A stretch of DNA of 64,000 nucleotides from Sulfuritalea sp. GTDB taxonomy: Bacteria > Pseudomonadota > Gammaproteobacteria > Burkholderiales > Rhodocyclaceae. The notes beneath the pieces were generated by a model. That model did not search any database. It had not been told where the DNA came from and saw nothing but the letters and a program-made list of their open reading frames with translations. A program made the position numbers and the translations under genes. The DNA is taken from assembly GCA_030247575.1 (NCBI GenBank), contig JAOTRV010000007.1, forward strand, positions 62,001 through 126,000, given 5' to 3'. This document shows, in pieces, positions 53,950 to 64,000 of this stretch (position 1 is its first letter; every line of letters starts with the position of its first letter).

Positions 53950-55827
53950 ATGAACCTCCACAGCGACGACAACGTCGCCGATGCAAGCCCGCATGGTCGT
54001 GCGCTGCGGCGCTTGATGGAAAGGCGCGGACTGCATGCGGTGTATCAGCCCATTCTCGATCTGCGCCAGGGGCGCCACTTTGCCTGCGAGGCGCTGATCC
54101 GTGGCCCGGAGGCGTCGGTGCTGCATACGCCGGATGCATTGTTCGCGGCGGCGACAGCGGCGCAATGCACGCACGAACTCGAATGGCTGGCGGTGGAAAC
54201 CGCGATCCTGCAATTCGCGGAACAGCAAAGCGCGCTGCGCCTGTTCGTGAATATGAGCATCGGCTGCCTGCACGCCAGCCGCAGGCGCCTGGCCGCAATT
54301 CGCCATGACCTGCTCCATCTCGGCGTGTCGCCCTCGCGCATCGTGATCGAGCTGACCGAGAACGAATCGGTGACCGACTTCTCCGATCTGCAGGAAACCC
54401 TGCGGGACTTCCGGCAAATCGGCATCCAAATCGCCATGGACGACATGGGCGAAGGATTCTCCAACCTGCGGATGTGGTCCGAAGTGCGTCCCGAATTCGT
54501 CAAGATAGACCGCCACTTCATCTCGAATATCGATACCGATCCGCTCAAGCTGCATTTCGTGCGCGCGATGCACGAAATCGCCGACGCCTGCGGCAGCGCG
54601 CTGATTGCCGAAGGCGTGGAAACCTCGGCGCAACTGGCCGTGCTGCGCGACCTTGGAATTCCCTACCTGCAGGGCTTCGGCATCGCACGCCCGCATCGCG
54701 TGATCGCCACCACGTGCGGCAGCCTCCACGTAGCGGCGGCAAACGACAACATTCTGGTGTTGCCCTCGCCGCCTCACGCCGAACGCCGCATGCCGCGCAT
54801 CGACCAGCTCCTGCACGAAGTGCCGCCGGTATCTCCCGATACCGACAACGACGCGGTCTACTCGATCTTTGCCCACCAGCCGGCGCTCAGCAGCGTGCCG
54901 GTAGTGGCCGACGGCCGGCCGCTGGGGTTGATCACGCGCAGCGCGTTGATCGACCGCTTTGCCCGTCCGTTCCGCCGCGAGCTCTACGGCAAGCGCTCCT
55001 GCGCGATGGCGATGGAACCGCCGCTGCTGTTCGACGAGGCGCAAAGCGTGCAGGACGTGGCGCAGATCATCGGCGGGCTGCGCGGCACGGAGGTGTGCGA
55101 CAGCTTCATCATTACCCGGCAGGGCCGCTATCGCGGCATCGGCTTTCTGCGCGAACTGATGGCGATCATCACCGACATGCAGATTCGCGCCGCGCGCTAC
55201 GCCAATCCCCTGACCCAGCTGCCGGGCAACGTGCCGATCAACGAACAGATGGACCGCCTGATCGAGGCACGGCACGGATTTGTGGCGGCCTACTGCGACC
55301 TCGATCACTTCAAGCCCTACAACGACGCCTACGGCTACCGGCGCGGCGACCGGATGATCCAGCAACTCGGCGCATTGCTCTCGGACACGGTGGCCGATCA
55401 CAAGGACTTTGTCGGGCACGTCGGCGGCGACGATTTTGTCGTGCTGATGCAAAGCAGCGACTGGGAAGCGCGGCTGCGGCGCGTGATCGCCGAGTTCGAC
55501 GCGGCGCTGGCGCAGCACGTGAACGTTGAGCACCTTGGCGCCGGGGGGTATTTCGGCGAGGACAGACGGGGACAGGCGGTGTTCCATCCCGTGCCGGCAC
55601 TGTCGATCGGCTGCGTCATGGTGCAGCCCGAAGCCTTCGCCGCCCACTATGACGTTTCCGCCGCGCTCAGCGACGCGAAGAAGGAAGCCAAGCGGATTCC
55701 CGGCAGCGCACTTTTCATCGAGCGCCGCCAATACCATGGCTGCGGCGCCCAGGAACTCCTATCCGGAATCAAGGCCGTGGCGCCAGCGCCGACTTCCGCC
55801 AAACTCCTGCCCTGCTGGGCGATGTAG
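53950..55827 (+). CDS. EAL-CBS-GGDEF protein for cyclic di-GMP turnover
   Basis: 625 aa, soluble. The EAL domain (about 15-255) keeps the usual catalytic set: CEALIRG (47), NMS, IELTENES, DDMGEGFSNL, FVKIDRH, AEGVETSAQL and QGFGIARP, so phosphodiesterase activity is expected. Two CBS-like motifs (about 290-410) may bind a nucleotide. The C-terminal GGDEF domain reads GGDDF (about 492), a variant, with LDHFKPYNDAYGY upstream; cyclase activity is uncertain. The domain order matches an EAL-CBS-GGDEF family seen in many proteobacteria. It lies downstream of a PhoB box and two tiny ORFs. Confidence 0.88.
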   Translation: MNLHSDDNVADASPHGRALRRLMERRGLHAVYQPILDLRQGRHFACEALIRGPEASVLHTPDALFAAATAAQCTHELEWLAVETAILQFAEQQSALRLFVNMSIGCLHASRRRLAAIRHDLLHLGVSPSRIVIELTENESVTDFSDLQETLRDFRQIGIQIAMDDMGEGFSNLRMWSEVRPEFVKIDRHFISNIDTDPLKLHFVRAMHEIADACGSALIAEGVETSAQLAVLRDLGIPYLQGFGIARPHRVIATTCGSLHVAAANDNILVLPSPPHAERRMPRIDQLLHEVPPVSPDTDNDAVYSIFAHQPALSSVPVVADGRPLGLITRSALIDRFARPFRRELYGKRSCAMAMEPPLLFDEAQSVQDVAQIIGGLRGTEVCDSFIITRQGRYRGIGFLRELMAIITDMQIRAARYANPLTQLPGNVPINEQMDRLIEARHGFVAAYCDLDHFKPYNDAYGYRRGDRMIQQLGALLSDTVADHKDFVGHVGGDDFVVLMQSSDWEARLRRVIAEFDAALAQHVNVEHLGAGGYFGEDRRGQAVFHPVPALSIGCVMVQPEAFAAHYDVSAALSDAKKEAKRIPGSALFIERRQYHGCGAQELLSGIKAVAPAPTSAKLLPCWAM

Positions 55828-55851
55828 CTGTTGCGCCGACCCGTGTTCCCG

Positions 55852-55885
55852 CTGTCATGCCCTTGTCACGCATGGGGCGTAGCCT
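55852..55885 (+). promoter_or_regulatory. PhoB box and -10 element of sixA
   Basis: CTGTCAT-gccc-TTGTCAC (55852-55869) is the closest match to the classical PhoB box in the window, followed after 10 bp by TAGCCT (55880-55885). The start is expected near 55892, 21 nt before the GTG codon. Confidence 0.75.
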
Positions 55886-55912
55886 GCCGGCCTCACTCAT
55901 GCGGGAGACAAC

Positions 55913-56365
55913 GTGGACTTGATACTGTGGCGCCATGCCGAAGCGAAGGAAGCGGCCGGGCCGATCGCCGATGCCGACCGCGAACTCACGGCACGCGGAA
56001 CAAGGCAGGCGCAGGAAATGGCCGAGTGGCTCCGCGCCCAGCGGCTGCCCGAGCTTGCCGTATTGTCGAGTCCCGCCAGGCGGGCCTTGCAAACCGCCCA
56101 AGCCTTGGGCCTTCCGGTCAAGATCAAAACGCAGCTTGGCGTCGGCGCCAGCACTGCCGACTTGCTCGGCGCCGCCGACTGGCCGGACCAGCCCGGGGCG
56201 ATCATTCTGGTCGGCCATCAGCCGGCACTGGGGCGGCTGGCGTCGCTGCTGCTCGCCGGCACCGAGGCCGACTGGACCATCAAGAAGGCGGGAATCTGGT
56301 GGTTCACCAACCGCGTTCGCCGCGACGAAACCCAGACCGTGCTGCGCGCGGTACACAACCCCTGA
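55913..56365 (+). CDS. sixA: SixA-type phosphohistidine phosphatase
   Basis: 150 aa histidine-phosphatase fold. The catalytic RHAEAK motif (about 7-12), LTARGTRQA (about 26-34), SSPARRALQTAQAL (about 52-65) and the second catalytic His in LVGHQPALGRLASLLL (about 99-114) are intact. SixA removes phosphate from histidine phosphotransfer proteins. The start is GTG with GGGAG 7 nt upstream. It has its own PhoB box, so it is linked to phosphate control rather than only to the flanking genes. Confidence 0.85.
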   Translation: MDLILWRHAEAKEAAGPIADADRELTARGTRQAQEMAEWLRAQRLPELAVLSSPARRALQTAQALGLPVKIKTQLGVGASTADLLGAADWPDQPGAIILVGHQPALGRLASLLLAGTEADWTIKKAGIWWFTNRVRRDETQTVLRAVHNP

Positions 56366-56383
56366 GTGCTTGCGCGCAACGTG

Positions 56384-56417
56384 TCGCAATATTCCTGCAA
56401 CACCCTTGATCGACACT
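56384..56417 (+). promoter_or_regulatory. PhoB box and -10 element of phoX
   Basis: TCGCAAT-attc-CTGCAAC (56384-56401), 10 bp, GACACT (56412-56417). The leader is about 24 nt with AGGA before the ATG at 56448. Weaker match than the porin or sixA boxes, but with the same spacing. Confidence 0.65.
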
Positions 56418-56447
56418 GCGACACTTCCTCCCTCCACAGGATCCGAC

Positions 56448-58436
56448 ATGAAACTCCACCCCATTGCAGCCGCCATCGCATTCGCGTTTTCTGCCACGAC
56501 AGTCGTGGTCCCCGCCGCCACGGCGGCTGACAAAGCGCTCCGAAACAGCAGCGCGACGGTTACCGGGGTCGAGTTCACCTCGACCCCGGCGCCGGGCAGC
56601 GCGGCCGAAATGGCCGCCGCCTACACCCGCTCGTCGGCGATCGTGAGCTACGGCGACGGCAGCCGCAAGCTGTTCCCGCTGAGCCATCACACGCTGTTCC
56701 GCTCGGGCGATCGCATCGGCGGCGGCGAGGCCGGGCTGGTGGTCGATCATGCCGGCAAGCCGATCATGACTTCCGCGCCCGACGGCAAGGGAGAGCGGGC
56801 CAAGGGGCCGTTTCATGCCTATGCACCGGACGCCAACTCGCTGATCCGTGTTATGGACGGCAAAGTCGAGAAGCTGTTCCTGATCACTCATTACGAGTAC
56901 CACACCGAAGCGCCGCTGGCCTCCGGCACAGGCACGATGGAACTCTACGCCCAACTGCCGGCATCGATGAGTCTGGCCAGGCTGGCGCAGGACCGCAGGA
57001 GCGGCGCGCTCACGGCGACGCAAATGGCCAACATCGACATGAGCGGCATCGGCGGCCTCTGGATTCCCTGCGCCGCGTCGCTGACGCCGTGGAACACCCA
57101 CCTGGCCGGCGAGGAATACGAGCCCAATGCACGCCAGTTCGAGCACGAACCGCTGGAGTCGATGAACCTCTACCTCGGCACCCCCGGCAAGACTGCCGGC
57201 GAGGGAGGCGCCAACCCGTACCGCTACGGCCATCTGGTCGAAGCAAGAGTAGACGCCGGCGGCACGGCGAAAGTCGTCAAGCGTTACGCCATGGGCCGGC
57301 TCGCCACCGAGCTGGCCGACGTGATGCCGGACGAGCGCACTGCCTACATGGGCGATGACGGGCGCGACACGATGCTGTTCATGTTCGTCGCCGACCAGGC
57401 ACGCGACCTGTCCGCCGGTACGCTCTATGCCGCGAAATGGGAGCAGCGCTCGGCCGACAACGGCGGCTCGGCCAATCTCAAGTGGGTCCGCCTCGGCCAT
57501 GCGCACGAGGCCGAGATCAAGGCGCTGGTCGATCGGGGCATCAAATTTTCCGACATATTCGAGACGGCGACGGCGGCTGACGTGAAGGCCAACCTTGAGC
57601 AGTTCAAGGACTTCAGACCCGTGTTCGTCTACGAGGGCCAGGGCGGCAGGGGCGCGCCCGGCTCGGGCATGAAGCAGGAAGTGACCTATCTCAAGCTCAA
57701 GCCAGGCATGGAAACCGCAGCGGCCTTTCTCGAATCGCGCCGCTACGGCGCCATGCTCGGCGCCACCAGCGAATTCACCAAGATGGAAGGCGTGACGCAC
57801 AACGCCGAGGACCGCAAGCTGTATGTGGCGATGTCCTACATCGAAGCCGGCATGCTCGATGGCCAGAATGGCGAGCGGCCGCAGGATCACATCAAGCTCA
57901 AGGGCGATGCCAAGGATCTCGTCTGTGGCGGCGTCTACCAGTCGCATCTGTCCGGCGCGCAGAACGATCACGGTGGCCAGCCGATCAAGAGCGAGTGGGT
58001 AGCCGTGACCATGGATCCACTCCTGCTCGGCGCAAAGAAGCCCTTCGGCCAGCCCCAGGGCGCATACGACAAGTGCGACACCGAGCGCGTCGCCAACCCG
58101 GACAACATCAAGTACTCGGCCGGGATGCGCACGCTGTTCATCGGCGAGGACTCGGGCAACCATCTCAACAACTTCCTCTGGGCGCTGAACGTCGATTCCG
58201 GCAACCTGGCCCGTCTGCTCTCGGCGCCGGCCGGTGGCGAACACACCGGCCTGCAGGTGGTGCCGAACCTCAACGGTCACGCCTATGTCATGGGCAACAT
58301 CCAGCACCCGGGCGCGGCCAACGACCTCAAGAAGTATCCCGAGGCGATCAAGGTCGAACTGCGAAAGAAGATCGACCAGCGCGGCAGCATCGGCTACCTC
58401 GGAGGTCTGCCGGCGATCAGGCCGAAAAACCGCTGA
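56448..58436 (+). CDS. phoX: PhoX-family (DUF839) alkaline phosphatase
   Basis: 662 aa. Signal peptide MKLHPIAAAIAFAFSATTVVVPAATA is of the Sec type with no twin arginine, although characterised PhoX enzymes usually use the Tat route. Family stretches: GLWIPCAASLTPWNTHLAGEEYEPNARQFE (about 203-232), [27 protein letters not shown] (about 258-284) and RTAYMGDDGRDTMLFMFVADQ (about 300-320). It is a calcium/iron phosphomonoesterase that frees phosphate from organic esters in the periplasm. It carries a dispersed-repeat copy (RVDAGGTA). Confidence 0.85.
   Translation: MKLHPIAAAIAFAFSATTVVVPAATAADKALRNSSATVTGVEFTSTPAPGSAAEMAAAYTRSSAIVSYGDGSRKLFPLSHHTLFRSGDRIGGGEAGLVVDHAGKPIMTSAPDGKGERAKGPFHAYAPDANSLIRVMDGKVEKLFLITHYEYHTEAPLASGTGTMELYAQLPASMSLARLAQDRRSGALTATQMANIDMSGIGGLWIPCAASLTPWNTHLAGEEYEPNARQFEHEPLESMNLYLGTPGKTAGEGGANPYRYGHLVEARVDAGGTAKVVKRYAMGRLATELADVMPDERTAYMGDDGRDTMLFMFVADQARDLSAGTLYAAKWEQRSADNGGSANLKWVRLGHAHEAEIKALVDRGIKFSDIFETATAADVKANLEQFKDFRPVFVYEGQGGRGAPGSGMKQEVTYLKLKPGMETAAAFLESRRYGAMLGATSEFTKMEGVTHNAEDRKLYVAMSYIEAGMLDGQNGERPQDHIKLKGDAKDLVCGGVYQSHLSGAQNDHGGQPIKSEWVAVTMDPLLLGAKKPFGQPQGAYDKCDTERVANPDNIKYSAGMRTLFIGEDSGNHLNNFLWALNVDSGNLARLLSAPAGGEHTGLQVVPNLNGHAYVMGNIQHPGAANDLKKYPEAIKVELRKKIDQRGSIGYLGGLPAIRPKNR
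57243..57270 (+). repeat. Dispersed ~28-bp repeat, copy inside phoX
   Basis: Differs from the nuoG copy at two positions (GCCGGCGGCA for GCTGGCGGTA). It encodes ARVDAGGTA in the same frame as in nuoG. Confidence 0.75.
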
Positions 58437-58553
58437 CGAACTCCGGGTACCGAGGCAATCCCGACGCCGGGGACGGTACGATCGAGCGCCGCCGGCCCGG
58501 CCCTGCAGGCCGCGCCGAACGACACCCCGGCAGTGTGGAAAGCGCGGCTGCGG

Positions 58554-59909
58554 CTACTCGCCGAAGGCGTGCCGCACCGCGCCGGCAATGGCCTCGGCCT
58601 GGCCGGTGACGAGTGCGGATTCGCGCCCTTCCACCATCACCCGCAACAGGGGCTCGGTGCCCGAGGGACGCAGCAGTACGCGTCCGCTGCCATCGAGTGC
58701 CGCCTCGGCGGTTTTCACGGCCGACTTGATGCCGGCATCCGTCGCCCAGTCGAAACCGGCGGGCATCTTGACGTTGATGAGCTTCTGCGGATACAGCGTC
58801 AGATCGGCACAGGCCTCGGCCAGGGTCTCGTTTGTCGCGCGCAACGCGGCAAGCACCTGCAGCGCGGCGATGATGCCGTCCCCGGTGGTATGGCGATCGA
58901 GACAGATGATATGCCCGGAGTTCTCGCCGCCGAGCAGCCAGCCCTTGTCCTGCATCATCTCCAGCACGTAGCGGTCGCCTACCTTGGCGCGGCCGCAGGC
59001 GATGCCCAGCCGCGCCAGCGCATGCTCGAAACCGAGGTTGCTCATCAGCGTGCCGGCCACGCCGGGCACGGCCTGGCTTTTCGCACGATGGCGGGCAATC
59101 ACGTAGAGCAACTGGTCGCCGTCGTAGAGCGTGCCGGCGGCGTCGACCATGACGAGGCGGTCGCCGTCGCCGTCGAGCGCGATGCCGCAGTCGGCCTTGG
59201 CCTCCAGCACGGCGCGGCGCAGCGCCTGCGGGGCGGTGGCGCCGACGTCCAGGTTGATGTTGAGGCCGTTCGGCGCATCGCCAACGCCGACAGTCTCGGC
59301 GCCGAGCTCATGAAACACGCTGGGCGCGACGTGATAGGCCGCGCCGTGCGCGCTGTCCACCACGACCTTGAGCCCGCGCAGGTCGAGATCGTTGGGGAAG
59401 GTACTTTTGCAGAATTCGATGTAGCGCCCCGCGGCGTCATCGACGCGGCGCGCCTTGCCGAGTCCGGCCGATTCCATGCAGGTCATCGGCTGATCGAGCC
59501 GCGCCTCGATCTCGAGCTCCACCGCGTCGGGCAACTTGGTGCCCTGCGCCGAAAAGAACTTGATGCCATTGTCGTTGTACGGGTTGTGCGAGGCGGAAAT
59601 CACCACTCCCGCCTGCAGGCGCAGGGCGCGCGTCAGGTAGGCGACGGCCGGCGTCGGCATCGGCCCGCACAGCATCACGTCGACCCCCGCTGCGGAGAAT
59701 CCGGCCTCGAGCGCCGCTTCCAGCATGTAGCCGGAAATGCGCGTGTCCTTGCCGATCAGCACCGTCGGCCGCTCGCCCGCCGGCAGCCCGTCGCGCGCCG
59801 CCAGCGCGGCCCCTGCCGCAAAACCCAGGCGCATGACGAACTCCGGCGTGATCGGCGCCTTGCCGACACGGCCGCGAATGCCGTCCGTGCCGAAATACTT
59901 GCGTCCCAT
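58554..59909 (-). CDS. glmM: Phosphoglucosamine mutase
   Basis: 451 aa, four-domain phosphohexomutase making glucosamine-1-phosphate for cell-wall precursors. Active-site Ser in [14 protein letters not shown] (about 102), metal-binding DGDGDR (about 242-247), sugar-binding loop GGENSGH (about 325) and phosphate-binding [11 protein letters not shown] (about 412-422). Its ATG directly abuts the folP stop. Convergent with phoX. Confidence 0.97.
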   Translation of the reverse strand: MGRKYFGTDGIRGRVGKAPITPEFVMRLGFAAGAALAARDGLPAGERPTVLIGKDTRISGYMLEAALEAGFSAAGVDVMLCGPMPTPAVAYLTRALRLQAGVVISASHNPYNDNGIKFFSAQGTKLPDAVELEIEARLDQPMTCMESAGLGKARRVDDAAGRYIEFCKSTFPNDLDLRGLKVVVDSAHGAAYHVAPSVFHELGAETVGVGDAPNGLNINLDVGATAPQALRRAVLEAKADCGIALDGDGDRLVMVDAAGTLYDGDQLLYVIARHRAKSQAVPGVAGTLMSNLGFEHALARLGIACGRAKVGDRYVLEMMQDKGWLLGGENSGHIICLDRHTTGDGIIAALQVLAALRATNETLAEACADLTLYPQKLINVKMPAGFDWATDAGIKSAVKTAEAALDGSGRVLLRPSGTEPLLRVMVEGRESALVTGQAEAIAGAVRHAFGE

Positions 59910-60740
59910 TCAGTACTCCTCCACTGCCTGCAATATCGCGAGCGCATCGCGCGTCGCCGCGACGTCATGCACTCGCACAATGCGCGCGCCGCGCTCCACC
60001 GCCAGGACATTGGCCGCAATCCCGGCATGAACCCGCTCCGGGGCAGCGCGCCCCGTCAACAGTCCGAGCATCGACTTGCGCGAAATGCCCACCAGCAGGG
60101 GCAGACCCGGCACCACCAGCTCGTCCAGGCGGCGCAACAATTCGAGGTTGTGTTCGAGGGTCTTGCCGAAGCCGAAACCCGGATCGACCGATATCCTGTT
60201 CAGGGCGATGCCCGCCGCTTCCGCCGCAGCAACCCGCTCGGCGAGAAACTCGGCGACTTCCAGCACCACATCGGCGTAGTGCGGATCGTTCTGCATGGTG
60301 CCCGGCGCGCCCTGCATGTGCATCATGCAGACCGCAGCCCTGCTGTCGGCGACGAGTTTCATTGCGCCGGATGCCCGCAGCGCATTGATGTCGTTGATCA
60401 TGTCGGCGCCGGCCGCCAGTGCCTCACGCATCACCTCCGGCTTGACGGTATCGATCGAAAGCGGCGTGCCGCAGTCGCGCAGGGCTTCGAAGACCGGCAG
60501 CAACCGATCGATCTCCTGCTGCGCGGGCACCGGTTCCGCGCCCGGCCGCGAAGACTCTGCGCCAATGTCGAGAATGTGCGCGCCCTCGCCGATCAGGCGC
60601 CGGCCTTGCGCAATAGCGGCTTCGATGTCGCCATGCAGGCCGTCACCGGAAAAGGAATCGTCGGACAGGTTGACGATGCCCATGATGAGCGGGCGCTCGG
60701 CGTTGAGAACGAAGCGGCCGCAATGAAAATTCTGGCTCAT
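59910..60740 (-). CDS. folP: Dihydropteroate synthase
   Basis: 276 aa TIM barrel. MGIVNLSDDSFSGDG (about 20-34), DIGAESSRPGAEPV (about 58-71), SIDTVKPEVM, DINALRASG, and DPGFGFGKTLEHN with later ISRKSMLG are intact. It condenses para-aminobenzoate with dihydropterin diphosphate in folate synthesis. The order ftsH-folP-glmM is typical of the proteobacteria. Confidence 0.96.
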   Translation of the reverse strand: MSQNFHCGRFVLNAERPLIMGIVNLSDDSFSGDGLHGDIEAAIAQGRRLIGEGAHILDIGAESSRPGAEPVPAQQEIDRLLPVFEALRDCGTPLSIDTVKPEVMREALAAGADMINDINALRASGAMKLVADSRAAVCMMHMQGAPGTMQNDPHYADVVLEVAEFLAERVAAAEAAGIALNRISVDPGFGFGKTLEHNLELLRRLDELVVPGLPLLVGISRKSMLGLLTGRAAPERVHAGIAANVLAVERGARIVRVHDVAATRDALAILQAVEEY

Positions 60741-60842
60741 GTCCGGGAATCAGAGGTCAGGAATCAGGAATCAGAATGTTACCGGCGCATTCGCGCCGCA
60801 GTTGCTGCTGATCCCTGAAACCTGATCCCTGTACTCTGAAAG
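60741..60842. repeat. Low-complexity intergenic repeats between folP and ftsH
   Basis: Tandem TCAGGAATCAGGAATCAGAA at one side, and GATCCCTGAAACCTGATCCC on the other, form imperfect direct and inverted repeats of a TCAGG(A/G)AT unit. No gene fits. Probably an intergenic repeat element; it may form RNA structure between ftsH and folP. Confidence 0.5.
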
Positions 60843-62720
<1,878 letters not shown>

Positions 62721-62809
62721 CGTGTAGCCTCTCTTTCCCTCGATCGGGGGTAAACATCAAAACATTGTAGTGCCGTTCGCCATGCCCTGCAAACTGCATA
62801 GACCCGGCC

Positions 62810-63451
62810 TCAGGCCTTCTTGTTCCGCGCCAGCAGATAGATCTCGGCACTGCGGTTGCGCGAGGCAGCCGGCTTTCTCATCTGCAGGGTCTGGAACTGC
62901 TGCTGCAGCGCGTGTCGCAATTCCATGAAGCCGTCGCCCTGAAACACCTTGACCAGCATGTCGCCGCCGGGCTTCAGATGGCGTGCGCAGAAATCCAGCG
63001 TCAGTTCGGCCAGCACCATCACACGCGCCTGATCGACCATGCCGATACCCGACATATTGGGGGCCATGTCCGACAATACAAGGTCTACCTGCCGGCCATC
63101 GAGGGCAGCGGTCAGCGCCTCCAGCACCGCGTCTTCGTGGAAGTCACCCTGAATGAACTCGACGCCATGCACCGCGTCCATCGGCAGCAGGTCGAGCGCA
63201 ATCAGGCGTCCGCCGGGCGCGATGCGCTTGGCGGCTACCTGCGACCAGCTGCCGGGCGCCGAACCGAGGTCGACCACGGTCATGCCCGGCTTCAACAGCT
63301 TGTCCTTGTCGTCGATTTCGGTCAGCTTGAACGCCGCGCGCGAACGCCAGCCCTCCGCCCGGGCCCGTTGCACGTACGCGTCGTTGACGTGCTCGGTGAT
63401 CCACGACTTGTTGGTCTTGTTCTTCTTGCTGCTCTCGACCTTCCCGCTCAC
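62810..63451 (-). CDS. rlmE: 23S rRNA 2'-O-methyltransferase RlmE (FtsJ)
   Basis: 213 aa. The basic N terminus is followed by [13 protein letters not shown] (catalytic Lys about 42), SAM site [18 protein letters not shown] (about 59-76), [13 protein letters not shown] (catalytic Asp about 128), KVFQGDGF (Lys about 168) and the last Glu in [11 protein letters not shown]. It methylates U2552 of 23S rRNA. It precedes ftsH on the same strand, as in many proteobacteria. Confidence 0.97.
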   Translation of the reverse strand: MSGKVESSKKNKTNKSWITEHVNDAYVQRARAEGWRSRAAFKLTEIDDKDKLLKPGMTVVDLGSAPGSWSQVAAKRIAPGGRLIALDLLPMDAVHGVEFIQGDFHEDAVLEALTAALDGRQVDLVLSDMAPNMSGIGMVDQARVMVLAELTLDFCARHLKPGGDMLVKVFQGDGFMELRHALQQQFQTLQMRKPAASRNRSAEIYLLARNKKA

Positions 63452-63465
63452 GTTACAATCCCGCC

Positions 63466-63855
63466 ATGACTGAAAACACCACTCAACTGAGCCCCACCCA
63501 GCGCCGCGCCCTGCGGGCCGCCGCGCACCACCTGAATCCTGTCGTTTCCATCAGCCAGAAAGGCCTGACGCCGTCCGTTCTGGCGGAGATCGACCGCTGC
63601 CTGAAGGCCCACGAACTGATCAAACTGCGACTTTACGGCATCGAGCGCGAAGATCGCGATGCCTTGTTCGCTGAAATCTGCTCCGCGCTCGACTGTGCCG
63701 CCGTGCAGCATATCGGCAACCTGCTGGTACTCTGGCGCGAAAACCCGAAGGATGCGTCTCAAGAGTCGACGCCGGCGAGACGGCGAAAAGAGCCGCCGGC
63801 AACAAAGAAGCAGGCCGCCGCCCGTACCGAGGCCCGCAACCGCAAGCCGCGCTGA
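63466..63855 (+). CDS. yhbY: YhbY-type CRM-domain RNA-binding protein
   Basis: 129 aa. The CRM fold covers about 10-98 ([41 protein letters not shown]), binding the assembling large ribosomal subunit. The C-terminal 30 residues are a basic Lys/Arg/Ala tail that contains a dispersed-repeat copy (63759-63786). Divergent from rlmE with a 14-bp gap. Confidence 0.92.
   Translation: MTENTTQLSPTQRRALRAAAHHLNPVVSISQKGLTPSVLAEIDRCLKAHELIKLRLYGIEREDRDALFAEICSALDCAAVQHIGNLLVLWRENPKDASQESTPARRRKEPPATKKQAAARTEARNRKPR
63759..63786 (+). repeat. Dispersed ~28-bp repeat, copy in the yhbY tail
   Basis: Reads with core AAGAGTCGACGCCGGCGAGA. It is in a different reading frame from the nuoG/phoX copies and encodes ESTPARRR. 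Confidence 0.65.
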
Positions 63856-63857
63856 AA

Positions 63858-64000
63858 CTAGCGCCCCCGGCCCCGCTCCTGCAGCACCGCCAGCGCAATC
63901 CCGAGCAGCGACTGCGCCAGATAGAGTGCGCTCGACACGCCATGCCAGGTGCTGAAACGCTCGCGCAACGCGCTTTCCATGACCCGGCGCGGCAGCGCAT
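63858..64000 (-). CDS. DUF4149-like membrane protein, C-terminal end (runs off the right edge)
   Basis: Last 47 codons only. The sequence ends with RFSTWHGVSSALYLAQSLLGIALAVLQERGRGR: a helix-forming HGVSS segment and a final hydrophobic span, which resembles the end of the DUF4149 proteins often found next to yhbY in betaproteobacteria. The main part lies beyond the window, so this is a tentative call. Confidence 0.5.
   Translation of the reverse strand, partial: ALPRRVMESALRERFSTWHGVSSALYLAQSLLGIALAVLQERGRGR

Overview
The window is a high-GC chromosomal segment of a betaproteobacterium, most likely of the Rhodocyclales. This is inferred from gene order (tpiA-secG-tRNA-Leu-nuoA-N; yhbY / rlmE-ftsH-folP-glmM), separate nuoC and nuoD genes, and gene content; no rRNA is present to settle it. 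I see no phage, insertion sequence, CRISPR array or integron. Genes are tightly packed, with many ATGA/GTGA stop-start overlaps.

Layout: 1-6.3 kb (minus strand) is an anaerobic electron-transfer cluster: an RnfB-like ferredoxin protein, a very large (1645 aa) pyruvate:ferredoxin oxidoreductase with an extra C-terminal ferredoxin domain, and the start of rnfC. 6.7-12 kb holds miscellaneous genes (lipase-like hydrolase, pentapeptide repeats, macro domain, GFA, DUF805, quinone reductase, DsbA-like). 12.1-14.6 kb is a NUDIX / GAF histidine kinase / NarL-type regulator operon. 14.7-29.4 kb is the complete 14-gene complex I operon (minus strand), preceded by tRNA-Leu(GAG), secG and tpiA. 31.0-34.3 kb is an E. 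coli-type fumarate reductase operon, frdABCD, with an FNR/ANR-type site placed correctly relative to a -10 element, followed by a UbiE-like methyltransferase and an unknown protein.

35.9-58.4 kb is a phosphate-starvation island. pstSCAB diverges from a lipid-remodelling block: OlsA-like and OlsB-like acyltransferases, two GT4 glycosyltransferases, diacylglycerol kinase and a PlcP-like phospholipase C. Next come a CYTH-CHAD polyphosphate-type protein, a CheA-like kinase / CheY / CheX operon, a porin, two tiny ORFs ahead of an EAL-CBS-GGDEF protein, SixA, and a PhoX alkaline phosphatase. Reading the promoters by eye, I find eight PhoB-type boxes. They are 7-bp units repeating every 11 bp, and each ends 10 (once 11) bp before a -10-like hexamer, in front of pstS, olsA, olsB, the CYTH-CHAD gene, the porin, the small-ORF/EAL operon, sixA and phoX. 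This shared geometry ties genes of different function into one regulon: take up phosphate, release it from organic esters and phospholipids, replace phospholipids with ornithine lipids and glycolipids, and adjust polyphosphate and c-di-GMP.

58.5-64 kb is housekeeping: glmM, folP, ftsH, rlmE (minus strand), yhbY (plus strand) and the end of a DUF4149-type gene at the right edge. A dispersed ~28-bp repeat occurs at five to seven places, inside genes and between them.
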